DNA from: Cyanobacteria bacterium RUI128
GTDB taxonomy: Bacteria; Cyanobacteriota; Vampirovibrionia; Gastranaerophilales; Gastranaerophilaceae
Direction of reading: 5' to 3'
DNA length: 23,594 nt
Assembly: GCA_024695725.1 (NCBI GenBank)
Contig: JAILHQ010000142.1
Location: 1-23,594, forward strand
Both the position numbers and the translations under genes were made by a program. Positions 22,723 through 23,594 of the stretch are shown here, one piece after another (the first letter of the stretch is position 1; each line of letters begins with the position of its first letter). The notes beneath the pieces were generated by a model. It was not told the DNA's origin. It saw only the letters and a list, made by a program, of their open reading frames with translations, and ran no database searches.

Positions 22723-23178
22723 TTATGCCTTTTTTGCGGCTTTTTCGTCAGCCTCTCTTGCATTCACTGTTGTAATACTACTATCTGCAACTGCACCAAG
22801 CGCAGTGGTAATGGCTGTAATGCCTGCGCCCCAAAGTGCCAATGTTTTTTTGAAGCCTTTGACAATTGATTTGGTTCTGTCAGAAACATTGTTTTCCGGT
22901 GGGATAATTTTGCCGTCTTCTCCACGTTTAACTACCTTTGGAGCAATATCATTCAGTCTTTTCCCTCTGATATGAAAACCTTCGATTAAATTTTTCTTTC
23001 CTGAAATTGTTTTCAAAGCACTCATCTGAGAATGCATAAGACCTGCGGCAATCAATACACCTGCTGCGAAACCTCCCAGTTTAGCCGTGTTTGATTTTTC
23101 ATAAGTATTGCCTTTGTCTGTTGTTAATGTTTTACCGGTAAATGATGCAGGAACACTGCTAATCGGTTGTATACTCAT
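22723..23178 (-). CDS. Small unknown membrane protein with N-terminal MSIQPIS...SFTGK signature
   Basis: The start is ATG at 23176-23178 rather than the longer TTG-type start at 23238, because AAGGAG sits just upstream and the extension is unlike coding sequence. The product is 151 residues. After MSIQPISSVPASFTGK come two hydrophobic stretches, GGFAAGVLIAAGLM (about 35-48) and LALWGAGITAITTALGAV (about 113-130), separated by a charged loop of ~60 residues, and a Lys/Ala-rich end (AKKA). No characterised family is recognised. The SFTGK segment and the MSIQ-IS beginning echo the N-termini of the protein at 18498 and the transferase at 13187. It probably spans the inner membrane twice. Confidence 0.7.
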   Translation of the reverse strand: MSIQPISSVPASFTGKTLTTDKGNTYEKSNTAKLGGFAAGVLIAAGLMHSQMSALKTISGKKNLIEGFHIRGKRLNDIAPKVVKRGEDGKIIPPENNVSDRTKSIVKGFKKTLALWGAGITAITTALGAVADSSITTVNAREADEKAAKKA

Positions 23179-23544
23179 AACTATTACTCCTTCAGTCCAC
23201 ATATAAATAATACACAAAATAAATAATTTTGCCAACATGTGAAGAAATATAACTTTACTTACTGTGAAAAATTTAATTAACTTTTGTAAAATTCATATTT
23301 TAAGAAGTGTAACAATTTTATCATTTTTACCCTATTTTTTGTAAATATTTGTAACGAAATTCGTAAAATTTGGTTTAAAACTTATCGTTATCCTGAAGTG
23401 TCATTTGAAGGGTGTGTTTAACCTTAAAATGCGCATTATTATTGATTTTTACCCATATATTAACGTTTGTAACAATATCGACGTTTTCGTTAAAGATTAC
23501 GTCTATTAATGACGTAGATATAAACGTAATTACAATCGCCAATT
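23179..23544. other. Non-coding region with several inverted repeats and three TGTAAC motifs
   Basis: No convincing gene is seen in about 365 bases. TGTAACAAT occurs at 23308-23316 and 23468-23476, with a near copy TGTAACGAA at 23350-23358. A perfect ACGAA-A-TTCGT palindrome overlaps the middle copy. TTAACG/CGTTAA and TACGTC/GACGTA inverted repeats lie near 23460-23515, and ATTACGT/ACGTAAT flanks the latter. These look regulatory, but the function is unknown. Confidence 0.4.
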
Positions 23545-23594
23545 ATGGCAAAACCCAGGGAAAAGAAAAGGAAACAAGCAAGACAATGGGAATG
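23545..23594 (+). CDS. Possible start of a gene running off the right edge
   Basis: From ATG 23545 sixteen codons remain open to the edge (MAKPREKKRKQARQWE), a very basic beginning. No ribosome site is visible and the fragment is too short to identify; an open minus-strand frame also crosses this stretch. Treat as tentative. Confidence 0.25.
   Translation, partial: MAKPREKKRKQARQWE

Noticed and set aside
23381..23395. DnaA-box-like TTATC motifs suggesting an origin
   Set aside because: No full TTATCCACA consensus or cluster is present, and no dnaA/dnaN/gyrase genes are nearby.
1..23594. CRISPR arrays, insertion sequences, tRNA or rRNA genes
   Set aside because: No regularly spaced direct repeats, transposase frames, terminal repeats or tRNA cloverleaf-like segments were seen by eye; a tRNAscan/CRISPR search would be decisive.

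Overview
The window is AT-rich, gene-dense DNA from a double-membraned bacterium: a TolC-type outer-membrane channel sits beside a MacA/MacB-type efflux pump. The gene mix (ThyX, FolE2, ferritin, reverse rubrerythrin, MEP-pathway-type cytidylyltransferase, RqcH) suits an anaerobic or microaerobic host-associated organism. Two unrecognised membrane proteins carry short N-terminal signatures that I associate with gut Melainabacteria/Vampirovibrionia (Gastranaerophilales). That assignment is inference; no rRNA or other decisive marker is present.

Layout. 1-6049 (minus strand): manC (interrupted by one in-frame TAA), mtaB, aroQ, then a tripartite efflux set (TolC-like, MacA-like, and the first 32 codons of a MacB-like ATPase). 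An extended -10 promoter precedes manC. 6147-12668 (minus): one gene for a 2173-residue multidomain protein with an EF-hand-like pair, two GNAT-like modules and a C-terminal HExxH metallopeptidase-like domain. 12812-17137 (plus): rpmE with promoter and terminator, a divergent sugar-phosphate transferase, then thyX, rqcH and folE2. 17141-18232 (minus): an mnmA variant lacking the usual second catalytic Cys. 18294-20144 (plus): a promoter, a 21-codon leader ORF with four consecutive Cys codons, an apparent 1:2 / 2:3 / 3:4 attenuator, and a 549-residue membrane protein of unknown function. 20119-20736 (minus): an SGNH hydrolase. 20802-22717 (plus): ferritin and reverse rubrerythrin behind a strong promoter, a terminator, then an IspD/TarI-type cytidylyltransferase. 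22723-23178 (minus): a small membrane protein. The last ~360 bases are mostly non-coding, with a possible gene start at the right edge.

The strongest candidate for something undescribed is at 18294-18500. It has the parts of a textbook ribosome-mediated transcription attenuator: a leader peptide with a CCCC run directly before stem segment 1, a stop codon just after segment 2, and an intrinsic terminator whose 5' arm can instead pair with segment 2. It lies directly upstream of a protein of unknown function, which suggests expression coupled to cysteinyl-tRNA supply. The second candidate is the 6.5-kb effector- or toxin-like gene.

Mechanistic links: ferritin and reverse rubrerythrin form an iron/peroxide defence unit; ThyX and FolE2 both belong to folate/dTMP metabolism and flank rqcH; MtaB and MnmA are both tRNA thio-modification enzymes but in separate transcription units.
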